Source: Globobulimina sp. (Eukaryota > Foraminifera > Rotaliida). Taken from it: a stretch of 5,136 bases of DNA. Below, piece after piece: positions 5,071 through 5,136 of this stretch. The DNA lies in the NCBI GenBank assembly GCA_003354225.1, contig PIVH01000701.1, positions 1-5,136 of the forward strand, read 5' to 3'. The position numbers were made by a program, and so were the translations under genes. The notes under the pieces were generated by a model. The model ran no database searches. It was not told where the DNA came from and was given only the letters and a program-made list of their open reading frames with translations. How positions within the stretch are numbered: the first letter of the stretch is position 1; each line of letters opens with the position of its first letter.

Positions 5071-5136
5071 ATAACATAATATTTGATTTCAATTTTTTGT
5101 CATAGAAACGAGAGACGTAAGTCCGATTCCAGACTG
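5071..5136. other. Upstream flank of the coiled-coil gene, nothing definite
   Basis: These 66 bases precede the first proposed exon of the coiled-coil gene and probably hold its 5' UTR and promoter. No AG lies between the in-frame TGA (near 5091) and the ATG at 5070, so the ATG cannot easily be reached by splicing from further upstream in that frame. Confidence 0.4.

Noticed and set aside
5101-5136. Possible tRNA fragment or plus-strand exon with a GTAAGT donor at 5117
   Set aside because: GTCCGATTCCAGAC only loosely resembles a T-arm and no cloverleaf can be built; too little sequence remains to support an exon.
1-5136. CRISPR array, transposon, bacterial operon or organellar DNA
   Set aside because: No regular spaced repeats, terminal inverted repeats or transposase; spliceosomal introns and poly(A) signals mark this as nuclear eukaryotic sequence.

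Overview
This is a window of nuclear DNA from a eukaryote, most likely a unicellular one with a compact, AT-rich genome. The main evidence is a Ste20-family protein kinase interrupted by short spliceosomal introns (54-70 nt, GT-AG, donors GTATGT/GTAAGT/GTAAAT). Intergenic gaps are only about 80-140 bp, and AATAAA/ATTAAA poly(A) signals are present. TAA, TAG and TGA all serve as stops, which argues for the standard code and against ciliates with reassigned stop codons. I cannot name the species. An amoeboid or rhizarian-type protist would fit the MATH-like gene, but that is an impression and not a demonstration.

Layout from left to right. 1-510 is A-rich low-complexity DNA with no gene I can support; it is downstream of the kinase and may hold its U-rich 3' UTR. 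511-2083 (minus) is a three-exon MST/Hippo-type kinase: catalytic domain, acidic linker with repeated YGTMIM motifs, and a C-terminal SARAH-like helix. A 77-bp gap (2084-2160) is shared with the divergent plus-strand gene 2161-2619, which encodes a small orphan multi-pass membrane protein. A second small orphan membrane protein follows on the plus strand (2746-3033); the two may instead be exons of one gene. 3034-3150 is a convergent 3'-end region with poly(A) signals on both strands. 3151-3837 (minus) is a 228-aa, intronless, MATH/TRAF-like beta-rich protein with a lysine-rich tail. 3975-5070 (minus) is a four-exon gene for an acidic coiled-coil protein of about 300 aa with an internally duplicated 16-residue motif.

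The kinase is the only gene with a confident function: it is the upstream kinase of the Hippo pathway or a GCK-II relative, with the linker Thr-Met motifs and SARAH dimerisation helix typical of that branch. Nothing shows that the other genes act in the same pathway; no MOB, Salvador, RASSF or LATS gene is present. The most interesting points are (i) how the two kinase introns read through: retention of the last one would replace the SARAH helix with a hydrophobic tail, and retention of the first would insert 18 residues into the activation segment; (ii) a recurrent GTGCNAGGATA motif; (iii) the duplicated motif in the coiled-coil protein; and (iv) the orphan membrane gene pair.
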